A DNA stretch of 64,000 bases from Tritrichomonas musculus (lineage: Eukaryota; Parabasalia; Tritrichomonadida; Tritrichomonadidae), in contig JAPFFF010000002.1 in NCBI GenBank assembly GCA_039105265.1, forward strand, positions 8,494,001 through 8,558,000, in the 5' to 3' direction. Within the stretch, counting starts at the first letter, position 1. Each line of letters opens with the position of its first letter. The notes under the pieces are model-generated. The model saw nothing but the letters and a program-made list of their open reading frames with translations. It was not told the origin of the DNA and ran no database searches. The position numbers and the translations under genes are program-made. Below are positions 50,916 to 61,782 of this stretch, piece by piece.

Positions 50916-51935
50916 TCAGTAAAAATTATCTATTATTTGGTACAAATTTATATTATTGTTTTCGTGAATTTCCACATCTAAATGATTCAGTGGTTGAACC
51001 AATATTTTAATATTTTTAATATTTTGAAAAGATTCATTATTCTTTTCACAGTTAAATCGTGGAGTTTCTTCATTACTTACAATCGCCTTCATTTTTTCAA
51101 ATTTTTTAGAATAAATATGGTTTCGAGTCTCCAAATCTTCACTTGGTTCAACAATGTCTAAAAAAAAGTCTAAAAAATATTCAGGATCTTTGTCTCTCAT
51201 TTTTTTAACGCCCCCTTTTTGCGAAAATATCAATAAATCAGTAAAAAGTTCTTTTAAGAACTGAACAGCTTGAGATTTATCATTAAAGTATTTGAGCCTC
51301 AAAAATCCTAAATACGACACCACATTACTTATGTCATTCCTCAATTTTTCAGATGTTATTAACAAAACACTTAATTCAATGATTTTCATCAAAAAATTAA
51401 TGGTAGGAAGCTCTGTATTATATGGTGTTATTAAGCCTTTTGAATATGCCGTACCTTTTATAATACGATTTACATTTTTGGCCATTAATGGAATATAATT
51501 AGAAAAATCATTACTAGTGCGTAAAAAAGCATCCAAAATACCAGATATTCCATTGTTATATGTTTTTTTAATATATGGTCTATTTACATAGGCTTTATAT
51601 TTATCCGACCAACTCAATAATTTATACGTTGTATTAAAACGATACTTATCATCACTAATTAAATATAAAATATCTCTTTGTTCGGTTAATGGTATTTCAA
51701 TAATAATTCGAAACCATTTAATAAAAAATTTATCATCAAAAAATATACTCCTAAAGAAAATCCTATCTTCAAGTAAATTTAAATTCATTGACTTCCTATA
51801 AATAGGATGATTTACATCAACATATTCACTCAAAAAGATGCGATCAGTATTAATTTTTATAAAAAAGTCATAAACAATTTTTTTAATAATCTTTAAATCT
51901 TTATTTTGTTTCTTAATATAAAAATCGGAATTCAT
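50916..51935 (-). CDS. Unrecognised 339-residue protein
   Basis: The frame from ATG 51935 is intact. The product is rich in Ile, Phe, Asn and Lys, predicted mostly helical, with no signal peptide, membrane segment or known motif. It lies upstream of, and in the same direction as, the broken gene at 48352-50219, about 0.7 kb away with a MITE-like element between. The two might once have been related or one unit, but I see no shared sequence. The family is unknown. Confidence 0.6.
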   Translation of the reverse strand: MNSDFYIKKQNKDLKIIKKIVYDFFIKINTDRIFLSEYVDVNHPIYRKSMNLNLLEDRIFFRSIFFDDKFFIKWFRIIIEIPLTEQRDILYLISDDKYRFNTTYKLLSWSDKYKAYVNRPYIKKTYNNGISGILDAFLRTSNDFSNYIPLMAKNVNRIIKGTAYSKGLITPYNTELPTINFLMKIIELSVLLITSEKLRNDISNVVSYLGFLRLKYFNDKSQAVQFLKELFTDLLIFSQKGGVKKMRDKDPEYFLDFFLDIVEPSEDLETRNHIYSKKFEKMKAIVSNEETPRFNCEKNNESFQNIKNIKILVQPLNHLDVEIHENNNINLYQIIDNFY

Positions 51936-52648
51936 TTGTTGATTGATAAATCTTGGTTTTTATCACAATATTTATTCATAATATTTTTTGAAATATATTT
52001 TATATTTTCTAAAACCCCCAACAAAACCGTTTACAATTAAACATAGAGTTAAAATAATTAAGAATATCTCAATAATAATGTTCAATATTAAATTATAATT
52101 TGTGTATATTGATTTTTTAAATGCAATATAATATTTTAAATGTAATTTTTATTCATAATTTGATATATTATCATGAAATATTTGCATTATCAATCATCAA
52201 AAATAAATTTCAAATATCTTCTGGGGAAAGCCAATTATTCTTAATTCAAAATGGGTTTCTCCTGCTTTTAACGTTTTATTTTATTTTCATTACAAATTTC
52301 ATGATCATACTTTAAAATTCTCCTTTTACCCTACCTACAAATTTAAAGCATTTCACTGTTATTAGTAATTATATTTTAATGAATTTGGAAAATATTAAAC
52401 GATGGAATCAATTTTAAAACGAAAAAATTCCTTTGCAAAAAAGGGATAATTTTTTTCTTTTCAATTCAAATTCATGCATTGAGTAAAAATCATTTCAAAG
52501 TTCCTCCAAAAGGTTGTCTGGTATTATATAAAAATGAATTTAAAACTACACTTAATTATACTTTTATATATGTTCCAATTTCAGTAATAGTATACCTTTA
52601 TGATAAAATGTTAAGGCTTCACATTTGGACATTTATGTCTATATATCA

Positions 52649-52680
<32 letters not shown>

Positions 52681-52843
52681 GGGAAGAAAACGATCATAAA
52701 AATATGAACCTTTTAATATTTTAAGAGAATATTTTTCTTAAAAATCAACATTTTTATGTCTATTAACAATGATTCGCTGATTTAATGATATTTTGATTTT
52801 CATACTTAATGCTAAGATTGAAAAAATTGTAAAAGTAAAAAAA
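51936..52843. other. Intergenic spacer with a poly-T tract
   Basis: No gene was recognised. A run of about 30 T lies at 52651-52680. Short open stretches (52121-52315 and 52479-52724) have no family signature. Confidence 0.5.
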
Positions 52844-52915
52844 TGGGAGACCCAGGATTCGAACCTAGATCATCACACTCCCGGAGCGTGTGCCCTACCT
52901 TTAGACCAATCTCCC
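52844..52915 (-). tRNA. tRNA-Pro with CGG anticodon
   Basis: The minus strand folds as acceptor GGGAGAT/GTCTCCC, D arm GTCT/GGGC with AAAGGTA loop, anticodon stem CACGC/GTGTG, loop TCCGGGA (anticodon CGG) and T arm with TTCGAAT. The discriminator is A, then a T run. No intron. The D-arm sequence TTGGTCTAAAGGTA is Pro-like. The base before the anticodon is C instead of the near-universal T. Confidence 0.9.
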
Positions 52916-53591
52916 TTACTTTAATTATTCTTTTTTTTTTTTTTCAATATTAAAATTATATCAATGAATTTGATTGTATCTGAAAAACCTGACATTTATA
53001 AAAATTTAAATGTTTCTGAAAATTCTAATGTTTCAAAAGTTGAGTTGATTTAGATTATTGAATTAATTTGGAAAAATATATTCTCCCTTTTTATCTTTCA
53101 CTTCATTTTTCTTACTTTTCATCATTTCAGTAATTTATTGGCCCCAAACTATTGAAATTAGTTATGAGCTCGATTTGGTTTCAAGCCCAAAACAAAATAA
53201 GAAAAGTTTTGATTGCCCATTCTAAAAAGAGTAAAGAAAGAAAAACAATCACAATTTTGAATTACCATTGTTAAAAATTTCAATGACTAATATTCAAAAA
53301 GTTTATCTAATTGATATAAACTCGTTAAAAAAAATCATCCAAAATGACTTGTATTAACATTGATGCCATATTACTTTTGGTGAAAAAGTTTGATTGGCAA
53401 ATAAAGTACAATGAACACTCCGACCATTTAAAGCCCAGATATTAATTAAATTCAGTTAAAGATTATTTTTAATGTCTGGAATATGGTCTGCAAATGAATA
53501 GTATTAACATTAATGAGTAATCATACAAAATAGGCGATAAAACGCTATACTATGAGAATATTATGATAAGATTAAAAAATAAATCAAAAAA
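52916..53591. other. Spacer between two tRNA-Pro genes
   Basis: About 680 bases of AT-rich sequence with no recognised gene. The tRNAs on either side are close relatives in the same orientation, so this may be the spacer of an old duplication, but the flanks themselves do not match. Confidence 0.5.
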
Positions 53592-53663
53592 TGGGAGACC
53601 CAGGATTCGAACCTAGATCATCACACTCCCAGAGCGCGTGCCCTACCTTTAGACCAATCTCCC
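53592..53663 (-). tRNA. tRNA-Pro with UGG anticodon
   Basis: It is identical to the tRNA at 52844-52915 except in the anticodon arm: stem CGCGC/GTGTG and loop TCTGGGA, anticodon TGG. The same C precedes the anticodon. Acceptor, D and T arms are complete; discriminator A and a T run follow. Confidence 0.9.
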
Positions 53664-53859
53664 TTGCTTTGATTATTTGTTTTTTCATCTTTAAAATTAT
53701 GTTTATGCGTTTTTTATCTTTTATTTACAGATGCCTCTTTTATTTCCCCTAAAATGATTAAAATAAAGACTGAAAAATAATGATTCAAAAACAAAAATAA
53801 ATATAAGTAAGTAATTCTTTATTTATTCAAGTTTTTTAAAATGGTAAAAAAGAACAACA

Positions 53860-54312
53860 TTACTCCGCAATTTGCCCAAAGAATTCAATAAGAGCAAATT
53901 TAATATTTAATTCATCATCAATCCAGCTGAAACCTGTTGGACGTAGTTTAACGAAACGATAAAAATCGTTACCTACTTTTGACAGTTTAAAGTTAGCGAA
54001 AAAGCCAGATCCATTCAGTATCGGATCTTTTGTGTGGCGATCAACTTGCACCCACGTTGAGCCATCATTCAAGACCTCTAAAACCCAGTTTTGAAGGTTG
54101 TTCAGGTTCTGGCCATCTGAAGACGACTTGATTTTGTTTCTTCTGTCTTTGAAGTCAAAACAGACAAACGGATCTGTACTGCAATATCTAGAATAGTAAC
54201 AACTTGGTCTTTGGTAGTCGACAAGTATCTTTGGGTGGCATCTATTACTATTTGAGTTATTGGTTGAATGATAATTTAGTATAGTTTTTGTAATAAGATC
54301 AGAATTTTAAAT
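53860..54312 (-). pseudogene. C-terminal remnant of a BTB / discoidin-like (F5/8 type C) gene
   Basis: A minus-strand frame open from about 54312, with no start, contains DPFVCFDFKDRRNKIKS, LQNWVLEVLNDGSTWVQVD and FYRFVKLRPTGFSW, ending with a FFGQIAE tail. The W-x-L-E-x-x-N-D-G-x-x-W motif and the R-x-x-x-T/P-G-x-S-W motif are the discoidin (F5/8 type C) domain, found at the end of many trichomonad BTB proteins. The BTB half is absent and one internal strand seems deleted, so it is probably dead. Confidence 0.65.
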
Positions 54313-54478
54313 TATCATTCAACCAGAAATTGCAATATGTTATTAAATAAATATTCATCATGAAAAATTTTGAAAATGTAGTGATCTTCAAACTTTTTAC
54401 TTTTGAAATAATGTAGAGATTTTCAATAGCATTTCTTTGTTCAACCAAATATGTTCTCAATTTTTTCAGAAAAATAAA

Positions 54479-57400
54479 ATGAGAACAAAATATTACCAAA
54501 ACTTCTTATCTAAGAAAAAATATGAGAAATTAGATCTCGTTCATAATCCAAATATGTGTTCTGCCTTGTTGCAGAAAAAGATTAAAGATAAGTGTATCAT
54601 AATAAATTCACAAAAAGTAGATATGCTTGACGATATTTTCCTTATTTATTTCGATACCACTCTAATTATTACGAACAAATCAAACTTTCATCCAATTCAA
54701 CAACTTTTCAAACAAAATGATATTTCTTTAATTCATTATATTCAAAAAAATTCATATTCCGCAATCAATGAACAAATCGACAAATCTATTCAACTAGAAA
54801 AAGTATTTTATAATGAAACAAAAATTGAATTATTTTTATATCGACTGATGAGATATCTAAATCAAGATGAGAAACATGAATATGAAACGGTTTTTGGTTA
54901 TTTGCTTCAAAAAAGTTACAATGAATCGCGAATTGATCGAGTTGAAAAGTATAGAGAATTATTTCAACCGAATGTCAAAATCACCAAAATGCAAATGGAT
55001 GACTTCATTAATTTATACGAATTAGGAAGTGGTTCAGGCGGTCATGTTTACTTAGCATACAATCATAAAGAAGAAAAGATATATGCGATGAAAATGCATA
55101 ATGATGGTGACAAAGGAAATGATAAATTACGAAAACGAGAAATTCATAATTATGAAATTTTTCAACATCCTTTCTTACCTCGATTTTATGGTTCACCGGA
55201 TAATAAAAGTGTTGTTATTGATTATATTGATGGTCTTACACTTAAAGAAATCAAAGAAATACATCTTGATTTATTTGAAAAAATAATTATCATAATGGAA
55301 ATCTTATTCACGATTCAATATTTTCATATGAAAAAATGCATTTATCGAGATTTGAAACCAGTTAACGTCATTATCGATCATTACAAAAATGGTATTATCA
55401 TTGATTTTGATCGAATTATTGAAGATAGTGGAAATAAAAGAGAAGATCGGACACTTACATTTCTTGGTAATTATATTGCACCAGAAATTATTCAAGAAGG
55501 CAAACCATTTTCAACTAAAGCAGATATTTATTCAATTGGTAAACTTATTTATTATATCATTAAAGAAGAAGAAGCAACAGAAACAAGTAGACTAATGCTA
55601 GAACCAGACTTTTTTGAAATTCAAGAAATAATTGATGAAAGTACGAAAGAAAACCCAGATGAAAGACCAGAAATATCAGAAATAATTTTAAAAATGATTA
55701 AATATTTCATTAATAATATTAATAAATATCGAATGAATGATTTCCTAATGAGGAAGTTCTTGAAAATCATTGAAGATAACAATTCATCAAATAAATTTTC
55801 AAATGAACTAGATATTATTTATTCAAGTAATTCAAATATTTCAAATATTTTTAACAATTTCAAACAATGCTTTATTAACCATGATATCACTTTAAGAAAT
55901 CAATATCTGCATGAAATTCTTTATAAATTCAAATTTAGTTATTACGATGAACTCGCAGAACAAGAACAAGAAGAAAAACTTTTACAACTTCAAGATGAAT
56001 TGAAAATTATTGTTATAGATGAATGCGATTTTAACAAGATGAAATATTCGATTATTTGTTTTAATTACAATTTAATAATTATCAAACGAAGTGGGGAAAA
56101 TGAAGATTATTTTATTAATAATTTCATTATGAAACACATCGAATCAGAAGTTTTCTTTTTGAAAGAATTAGATCATAAATCCTTGTGTGAAATACAAGCT
56201 TTTTCAAATCATTTTAGAATTAATAATAATGAATTTAGCATATTTTGGAATATTATATCTAAATGTTTAATATTATTTCTACTCAAGAAAAGCTATAACC
56301 AGATTCAAATAAGACGATATGATAAACATTATAGAAAGATCATAAATAATGATATACCAGAAGGAAGCTTTTTCATAATAAGAGAAGAAATATCAGAAGA
56401 GATTAATGGAGCATCATTAATATATTATATTCCAACAGAAGAAATAATGATACTAAAAAGAGTAAAAGACACAAGTGAAGAAGCAGAAGGAGAAATAAAT
56501 GAGAGAATGAAATATAAAGATATAAATATTCCACATATGAATCGGTATTATGGATATATTGAGAAAGATGATATGAAATATTATTTAATTGAATATATTG
56601 AAGGAACAACACTAGATAAATATGATAAGAAAAAATTAACAACTAATGAGAAATGCAACATTATATTAAAAATGATGATTGCTACTCGATACTTAGAATC
56701 GGAAGGAATCATATATAAGTATTTATATCTTAATAATATTATTATCGATAAAGAAAAAGAACCAATTCTAAAAAATTATGAAATAATACCAAAACTTCAC
56801 AATAAAGAATATTTAAATTCAGCTCAAAAATATGTCAGTTTTCTAACTTATCTCATTATTTACTTATCTTATGATAATCATGAACACATTCAAGATATCA
56901 AAAAAAATGAAAAAGTATCAATCAATGAATTAATTAAAATATTTTATAGAAATATTCTGTTGAGAACATGTGACAAAGAATCTTTTGAATCTAATGTAAT
57001 TCAAAAAGATGAGGTAGGAACTGAATATTGTAAATTCTTTAATTCTCTTGGATATATTTCAAGGCATAATATATTAAAACCAAAAAACATTTGCAAAGCG
57101 ATTCATTTTTATTCGCTTGCAGCCAATGAAAATTACTCTCGAGCACAATTCAATCTTGGTATTATTTATTACAATGGAGATGAAATACCAAGAGATATGA
57201 GCAAAGCAATTCATTATTTAACACTTGCAGCTAATCAAAATAACTCAAAAGCACAACTCATTCTTGGTATTATTTATTACAATGGAGATGAAATTTCAAG
57301 AGATATGAACAAAGCAATTCATTATTTAACACTTGCAGCTAATCAAAATGAACCAAAAGCGCAATTCAATCTTGGATATATTTATTACAATGGAGATGAA

Positions 57401-59839
57401 ATATCAAGAGATATGAACAAAGCAATTCATTATTTAACACTTGCAGCTAATCAAAATGAACCAAAAGCGCAATTCAATCTTGGATATATTTATGACAAAG
57501 GAGATGGAATTCCGCGTGACATGAATAAAGGAATTCATTATTATTTGCTAGCTGCTAATCAAAATAATTTGGATGCGCAATTTAATCTCGGATATATTTA
57601 TGAAAAAGGATATGGAGTTTCTCGGAATATGAACAAAGCGATTCATTATTATTCACTTGTAGCTAATCAGAATGATTCAAAAGCGCAATTTGTTCTTGGT
57701 ATTATTTATTCCAATGGAGATAAAATTCCACGTGATATAAACAAAGCAATTTACTATTTTTCACTTGCAGCTAATCAAAATCATTCAGATGCACAATTTA
57801 ATCTTGGAGCTATTTATTTCAATGGAGATTGGATTCAGCGTGATATGAACAAAGCAATTCATTATTATGGGCTAGCAGCTAATCAAAATCATATAAATGC
57901 GCAACTTAGTCTTGGAAATATTTATCGCTTTGGAAATGGAATTTCAGCTGATATAAATAAATCAATTTACTATTATTCACTTGCAGCCAACCAAAACAAT
58001 TCAGATGCACAATGTAATCTTGGTATTATTTATTCTGAAGGAGAAGGAATTCCACGTGATATGAATAAAGCGATTCATTATTTTTCACTTGCAGCAAATA
58101 ATAGTAACTCAAAAGCACAATTTTATCTTGGAAATATTTATTACATTGGAAAAAGAATTTCACGTGATATTAATAAAGCAATTCACTATTACTCGCTCGC
58201 TGCCGACCAAAATAACTCAACAGCACAATTTATTCTTGGAGTTATTTATTCTGAAGGAGATGGAGTTGCATGTGATATATATAAAAGTATTTATTATTAT
58301 TCGCTCGCAGCCAACCAAAATGATTCAGATGCACAATGTAATCTTGGTATTATTTATTCCAAAGGAGAAGGAATTCCACGTGATATGAATAAAGCGATTC
58401 ATTATTTTACACTTGCAGCAAATAATAGTAACTCAAAAGCACAATTTAATCTTGGCCTTGTTTATTCTGAAGGAGATGGAGTTCCATGTGATATGAACAA
58501 GTCAATTCATTTTTATTCACTTGCAGCCAATCAAAATCTCTTTGAAGCGCAATTCAATCTTGGATGCATTTATTACAAAGGAGAAGGAGTTCTGCCAGAT
58601 ATTAATAAGGCAATTTACTATTTCTCACTCGCAGCTAATCAAAATTTTTCAAGTGCAAATTATAATCTTGGAATTATTTATTTCAATGGAGATAAAGTTC
58701 CACGTGACATCAACAAAGCAATTCATTATTTCTCACTCGCTGCTGAGCAAAATTACTCAGCTGCTCAGTCTAGTCTTGGGATTATTTATTTCAATGGAGA
58801 TGGAGTTACTCGTGATATTAACAAAGCAATTCATTATTTTTCTCTCGCTGCTGAGCAAAATAATTCAGTTGCTCAATATGGTCTTGGTATTATTTATTTC
58901 AATGGATATGGAGTTCGGCCTGATGAAAATAAAGGAATTCATTATTTTTCACTCGCTGCTGGACAAAATTACTCAGCGGCTCAATTTAACCTTGGTATTA
59001 TTTATTTTAAAGGAGATGGAGTTCCGCGTGATGTTGATAAAGGAATTCATTATTTTTCACTCGCTGCTAGTCATAATCAACCAATGGCGCAGTTTAACCT
59101 TGGATATATTTATTATTGTGGTCTTTTTGTTTTACGTAATATAGATAAAGCAATTTATTATTTATCGCTTGCAGCTAAACAATATCATTCAGACGCACAA
59201 TTTTATCTTGGAAGTATTTATTATGAAGGATTGTATGTCACGCATGACATTGAAAAAGCAATTCAATATTTCAAAGAAGCTTCGTGTTTCAATCATCCAC
59301 GAGCGAAGAACAATCTTGGAATCATTTACAAAACAGGGAAAGGAGTTCCAATGAATCCGCATGCATCGATTGAATACTTTGAAGAAGCCATTCGTCAAAA
59401 AGGTGATGAAGTTGCCATGTTCAATTTGGCACATCTTCACTTCTATGAAGAAATCAATAAAACAGATCTCGCAAAAGCGATCGAATTGTTAGTCAAATCA
59501 GCAATCAAGAAAAATAAATTGTCAGTTGATCTACTGATCTTGGCAGTTATGAAGAAATATGAAAAACTAAATAATTCAATACTTGAACAAGAATTTGAAG
59601 AAATTGATAAAGAGAAAGGTCATTTAATAGCAAACCTCATCATTAAAGAGATTCAATATCGGAAAATAAAAGATCCAAACTTTTATAAGAATGCATTTGA
59701 TAGATTGAAATTCATCAATCTTGTTTATTATGGGGATAAAGTTGAAAATCAACGAGAAAAGAAAAAAATCGAAATTATTGATAAGAGACCTAAACTTAAC
59801 AAATGTTTTTATGAAGGTCTTGAGGAAATCAATAATTAG
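54479..59839 (+). CDS. Tandem kinase / pseudokinase protein with about 21 Sel1 repeats
   Basis: The first ATG is at 54479, giving 1786 residues; a TTG-started extension is not credible. Kinase domain 1 (about 175-412) keeps a glycine loop (GSGSGGHVY), Lys in YAMKM (205), the catalytic loop YRDLKPVN (Asp291, Asn296; Tyr replaces His), DFD in place of DFG (309-311) and APE (334-336). Domain 2 (about 635-810) has a kinase-like outline (IMILKRV, then YYLIEYIEGTTL), but its catalytic loop is YKYLYLNN and it lacks DFG, so it is a pseudokinase. Each is preceded by a similar beta-rich module. From about 870 to 1620 run 36-residue Sel1 repeats (AQFNLGIIYYNGDEIPRDMN type). A helical tail follows. It is probably a scaffolded signalling kinase regulated by the pseudokinase; inference. 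Confidence 0.9.
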   Translation: MRTKYYQNFLSKKKYEKLDLVHNPNMCSALLQKKIKDKCIIINSQKVDMLDDIFLIYFDTTLIITNKSNFHPIQQLFKQNDISLIHYIQKNSYSAINEQIDKSIQLEKVFYNETKIELFLYRLMRYLNQDEKHEYETVFGYLLQKSYNESRIDRVEKYRELFQPNVKITKMQMDDFINLYELGSGSGGHVYLAYNHKEEKIYAMKMHNDGDKGNDKLRKREIHNYEIFQHPFLPRFYGSPDNKSVVIDYIDGLTLKEIKEIHLDLFEKIIIIMEILFTIQYFHMKKCIYRDLKPVNVIIDHYKNGIIIDFDRIIEDSGNKREDRTLTFLGNYIAPEIIQEGKPFSTKADIYSIGKLIYYIIKEEEATETSRLMLEPDFFEIQEIIDESTKENPDERPEISEIILKMIKYFINNINKYRMNDFLMRKFLKIIEDNNSSNKFSNELDIIYSSNSNISNIFNNFKQCFINHDITLRNQYLHEILYKFKFSYYDELAEQEQEEKLLQLQDELKIIVIDECDFNKMKYSIICFNYNLIIIKRSGENEDYFINNFIMKHIESEVFFLKELDHKSLCEIQAFSNHFRINNNEFSIFWNIISKCLILFLLKKSYNQIQIRRYDKHYRKIINNDIPEGSFFIIREEISEEINGASLIYYIPTEEIMILKRVKDTSEEAEGEINERMKYKDINIPHMNRYYGYIEKDDMKYYLIEYIEGTTLDKYDKKKLTTNEKCNIILKMMIATRYLESEGIIYKYLYLNNIIIDKEKEPILKNYEIIPKLHNKEYLNSAQKYVSFLTYLIIYLSYDNHEHIQDIKKNEKVSINELIKIFYRNILLRTCDKESFESNVIQKDEVGTEYCKFFNSLGYISRHNILKPKNICKAIHFYSLAANENYSRAQFNLGIIYYNGDEIPRDMSKAIHYLTLAANQNNSKAQLILGIIYYNGDEISRDMNKAIHYLTLAANQNEPKAQFNLGYIYYNGDEISRDMNKAIHYLTLAANQNEPKAQFNLGYIYDKGDGIPRDMNKGIHYYLLAANQNNLDAQFNLGYIYEKGYGVSRNMNKAIHYYSLVANQNDSKAQFVLGIIYSNGDKIPRDINKAIYYFSLAANQNHSDAQFNLGAIYFNGDWIQRDMNKAIHYYGLAANQNHINAQLSLGNIYRFGNGISADINKSIYYYSLAANQNNSDAQCNLGIIYSEGEGIPRDMNKAIHYFSLAANNSNSKAQFYLGNIYYIGKRISRDINKAIHYYSLAADQNNSTAQFILGVIYSEGDGVACDIYKSIYYYSLAANQNDSDAQCNLGIIYSKGEGIPRDMNKAIHYFTLAANNSNSKAQFNLGLVYSEGDGVPCDMNKSIHFYSLAANQNLFEAQFNLGCIYYKGEGVLPDINKAIYYFSLAANQNFSSANYNLGIIYFNGDKVPRDINKAIHYFSLAAEQNYSAAQSSLGIIYFNGDGVTRDINKAIHYFSLAAEQNNSVAQYGLGIIYFNGYGVRPDENKGIHYFSLAAGQNYSAAQFNLGIIYFKGDGVPRDVDKGIHYFSLAASHNQPMAQFNLGYIYYCGLFVLRNIDKAIYYLSLAAKQYHSDAQFYLGSIYYEGLYVTHDIEKAIQYFKEASCFNHPRAKNNLGIIYKTGKGVPMNPHASIEYFEEAIRQKGDEVAMFNLAHLHFYEEINKTDLAKAIELLVKSAIKKNKLSVDLLILAVMKKYEKLNNSILEQEFEEIDKEKGHLIANLIIKEIQYRKIKDPNFYKNAFDRLKFINLVYYGDKVENQREKKKIEIIDKRPKLNKCFYEGLEEINN
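57090..59290 (+). repeat. 108-bp tandem repeat tract coding for Sel1 units
   Basis: About 20 head-to-tail 108-bp units lie inside the kinase gene. Units at 57279-57386 and 57387-57494 differ by about one base, while others have diverged widely. This points to recent local duplication by unequal crossing-over on top of an older array. Confidence 0.85.

Positions 59840-59842
<3 letters not shown>

Positions 59843-59871
<29 letters not shown>
59843..59871. repeat. (AT)n microsatellite
   Basis: About 14 AT dinucleotides start four bases after the kinase gene's stop codon. The following spacer to 60476 is AT-rich with no recognised feature. Confidence 0.9.
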
Positions 59872-59873
<2 letters not shown>

Positions 59874-60476
59874 GCATAAATAGATAAATATAGAGATATA
59901 TCATATAAGTATGATTTTAAAATTTATTAATTCATAATAAAAATTAAATAATTATAATTAATAATAATTGATTTTAATATTTAATTTATTTTTTTTTTTT
60001 TAGTTTTGTGCTAATCAAGACTTATTGATCTTCAATTTTTTGTTGAAACATTTCTCAGCAAGCCCAAATAAAAGTTTGAAACTTTAAAAAGAGAATAAGA
60101 AAAACTGATTATCTCCAATTCACAGAATTTGATTATTATAATCTTTCGCAAAGTATAAAAAAATATGAATTAAATTGGATGAGTTGAATATTAATTGAAA
60201 TTAGCAATTTTACATATGAAAATAGATTGTCTCTTGAAAAAGTTTTGACTTTTATTGTCATTCTTCAAATGAAATTCATACTGAATTTTATAAAAGATTA
60301 TTTTTAATAGAAAAGCATCTTGGTATATTGTGCTAAATTTGAATAAGATAATTGAAATATCTTAATAGTAATGAATAAAACCATTCACTCAGAAATTTCA
60401 AAATAATTATAAATTGTAGAATTAATTTTTTATTGGATTAGCTGGATCAGAGTGCTTCAAGTCGCAAAATATTAAT

Positions 60477-60912
60477 TTATTTTTCACTCGCTGCTGGACA
60501 AAATTACTCAGTTGCTCAATTTAACCTTGGTATTATTTATTTCAATGGAGATAAAGTTTCGCGTGATGTTGATAAAGGAATTCATTATTTTTCACTCGCT
60601 GCTAGTCATAATCAACCAATGGCGCAGTTTAACCTTGGATATATTTATTATTGTGGTCTTTTTGTTTTACGTAATATAGATAAAGCAATTTATTATTTAT
60701 CGCTTGCAGCTAAACAATATCAATCAGACGCACAATTTTATCTTGGAAGTATTTATTATGAAGGATTGTATGTCACGCATGACATTGAGAAAGCAATCCA
60801 TTATTTCAAAGAAGCTTCGTGTTTCAATCATGTTTGCCTCTCTTTCAATTTTTTGAGTGGATTTTTTTCAATGTTTGAAATAATTTTTCGTGCTCTTTCA
60901 AAAAAGCTTTAG
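60477..60912 (+). pseudogene. Recent partial duplicate of the Sel1 tract
   Basis: Bases 60477-60831 match 58942-59296 in the tandem-kinase gene with about 11 differences and no gaps (about 97%). The copy starts and ends inside Sel1 units. It has no kinase domain and runs on into unrelated sequence to a stop at 60912. It is a dead-on-arrival segmental duplicate. Confidence 0.85.
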
Positions 60913-60914
60913 AT

Positions 60915-61075
60915 TTTCATCAATTCAAAATTGAATACATGCAAATGATGTGATACGGAAGATTTGCTGAAGATTTTTGAAAAAAAAATCTATGAATCTT
61001 ATCAAAACAGGACGATAAAGAGGTAAACATTATTATTTTTAAAAATCATATGTATTCAATTTTGAATTGATGAAA
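60915..61075. repeat. 26-bp inverted repeat
   Basis: Bases 60915-60940 (TTTCATCAATTCAAAATTGA onward) and 61050-61075 are exact reverse complements. The right side is part of a sequence also found, diverged, at about 50453-50530, so this is probably an old element edge. Confidence 0.65.
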
Positions 61076-61108
61076 AATAAAATATTGAAAAAGTTAAAAA
61101 AGAAATTT

Positions 61109-61255
61109 TTATTGATCAAAAGCAAAAACATTTCCAATGTGGATCTTTTCGATAGAAAACGGAATTCCATAATTATTATGGATTTGTTTAACTTGATTCC
61201 AGTATCCGAACAGTTTTGGCATATGCTTTTGATATATTGAAATTGTTTTCGACAT
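61109..61255 (-). other. Short coding-like fragment, 48 codons
   Basis: From ATG 61255 the frame reads MSKTISIYQKHMPKLFGYWN and continues through QIHNNYGIPFSIEKIHIGNV to a stop at 61109. Composition is coding-like, with further codon-like sequence in other frames upstream. It is probably a scrap of a repeated gene; the family was not recognised. Confidence 0.3.
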
Positions 61256-61489
61256 CATTTAAGCATTTAATCGGATCAGCCAGCATAAAAGCACAAACTG
61301 ACTTTTTATATTATGAGAATATTTTAATTTTGAATACAAAAGTAAATCAAATTTTTATATCTTAATATTTTCTAGAAAAAAAGTTATATTAACGCATTAT
61401 AATATATTTATAATTTGCTACATGATATATTTATATCAATTTTTTCACGCTTGGCCTAGAAAAGTTAGATAAATGAATTATTATTTCGG

Positions 61490-61782
61490 GTAATAGTATT
61501 TTTCTACGCCACTTTTTGAAAACTTTTAAACTTTTTGAATACTTTTTTATTCATTTTTTATTCAATTTTTGCTAAATAATTTATAATTATATAGTTCGAA
61601 TGGCTTCCCGATTCATCCAGATATTCAAGGAACCTGATTCGGCTTCGCGCAGCCCCGTGGTGATCACTGGTGCGTATATTCCTGAAAAATTATGTAAAAA
61701 TAAAAAAAAATTATATCAAAAAAAGCAAATAGTTAAAATTCTAAGGAAAAATTTAAGGGTGCACTCTAAACGGTCGCAATAA
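61490..61782 (+). mobile_element. Truncated second copy of the Mutator-like element
   Basis: GTATTTTTCTACGCCACTTT and the following bases match the right end of the element at 38751-39157 in inverted orientation. The inner frame (61600-61782) contains the same SPVV-TGAYIPEKLCKN stretch. The other inverted end is not found, so this copy is broken or diverges after about 61770. Confidence 0.65.

Noticed and set aside
58089-59144. Plus-strand alternative frames (99 and 207 codons) inside the kinase-Sel1 gene
   Set aside because: They repeat every 36 codons in step with the real Sel1 frame and are by-products of the tandem array.
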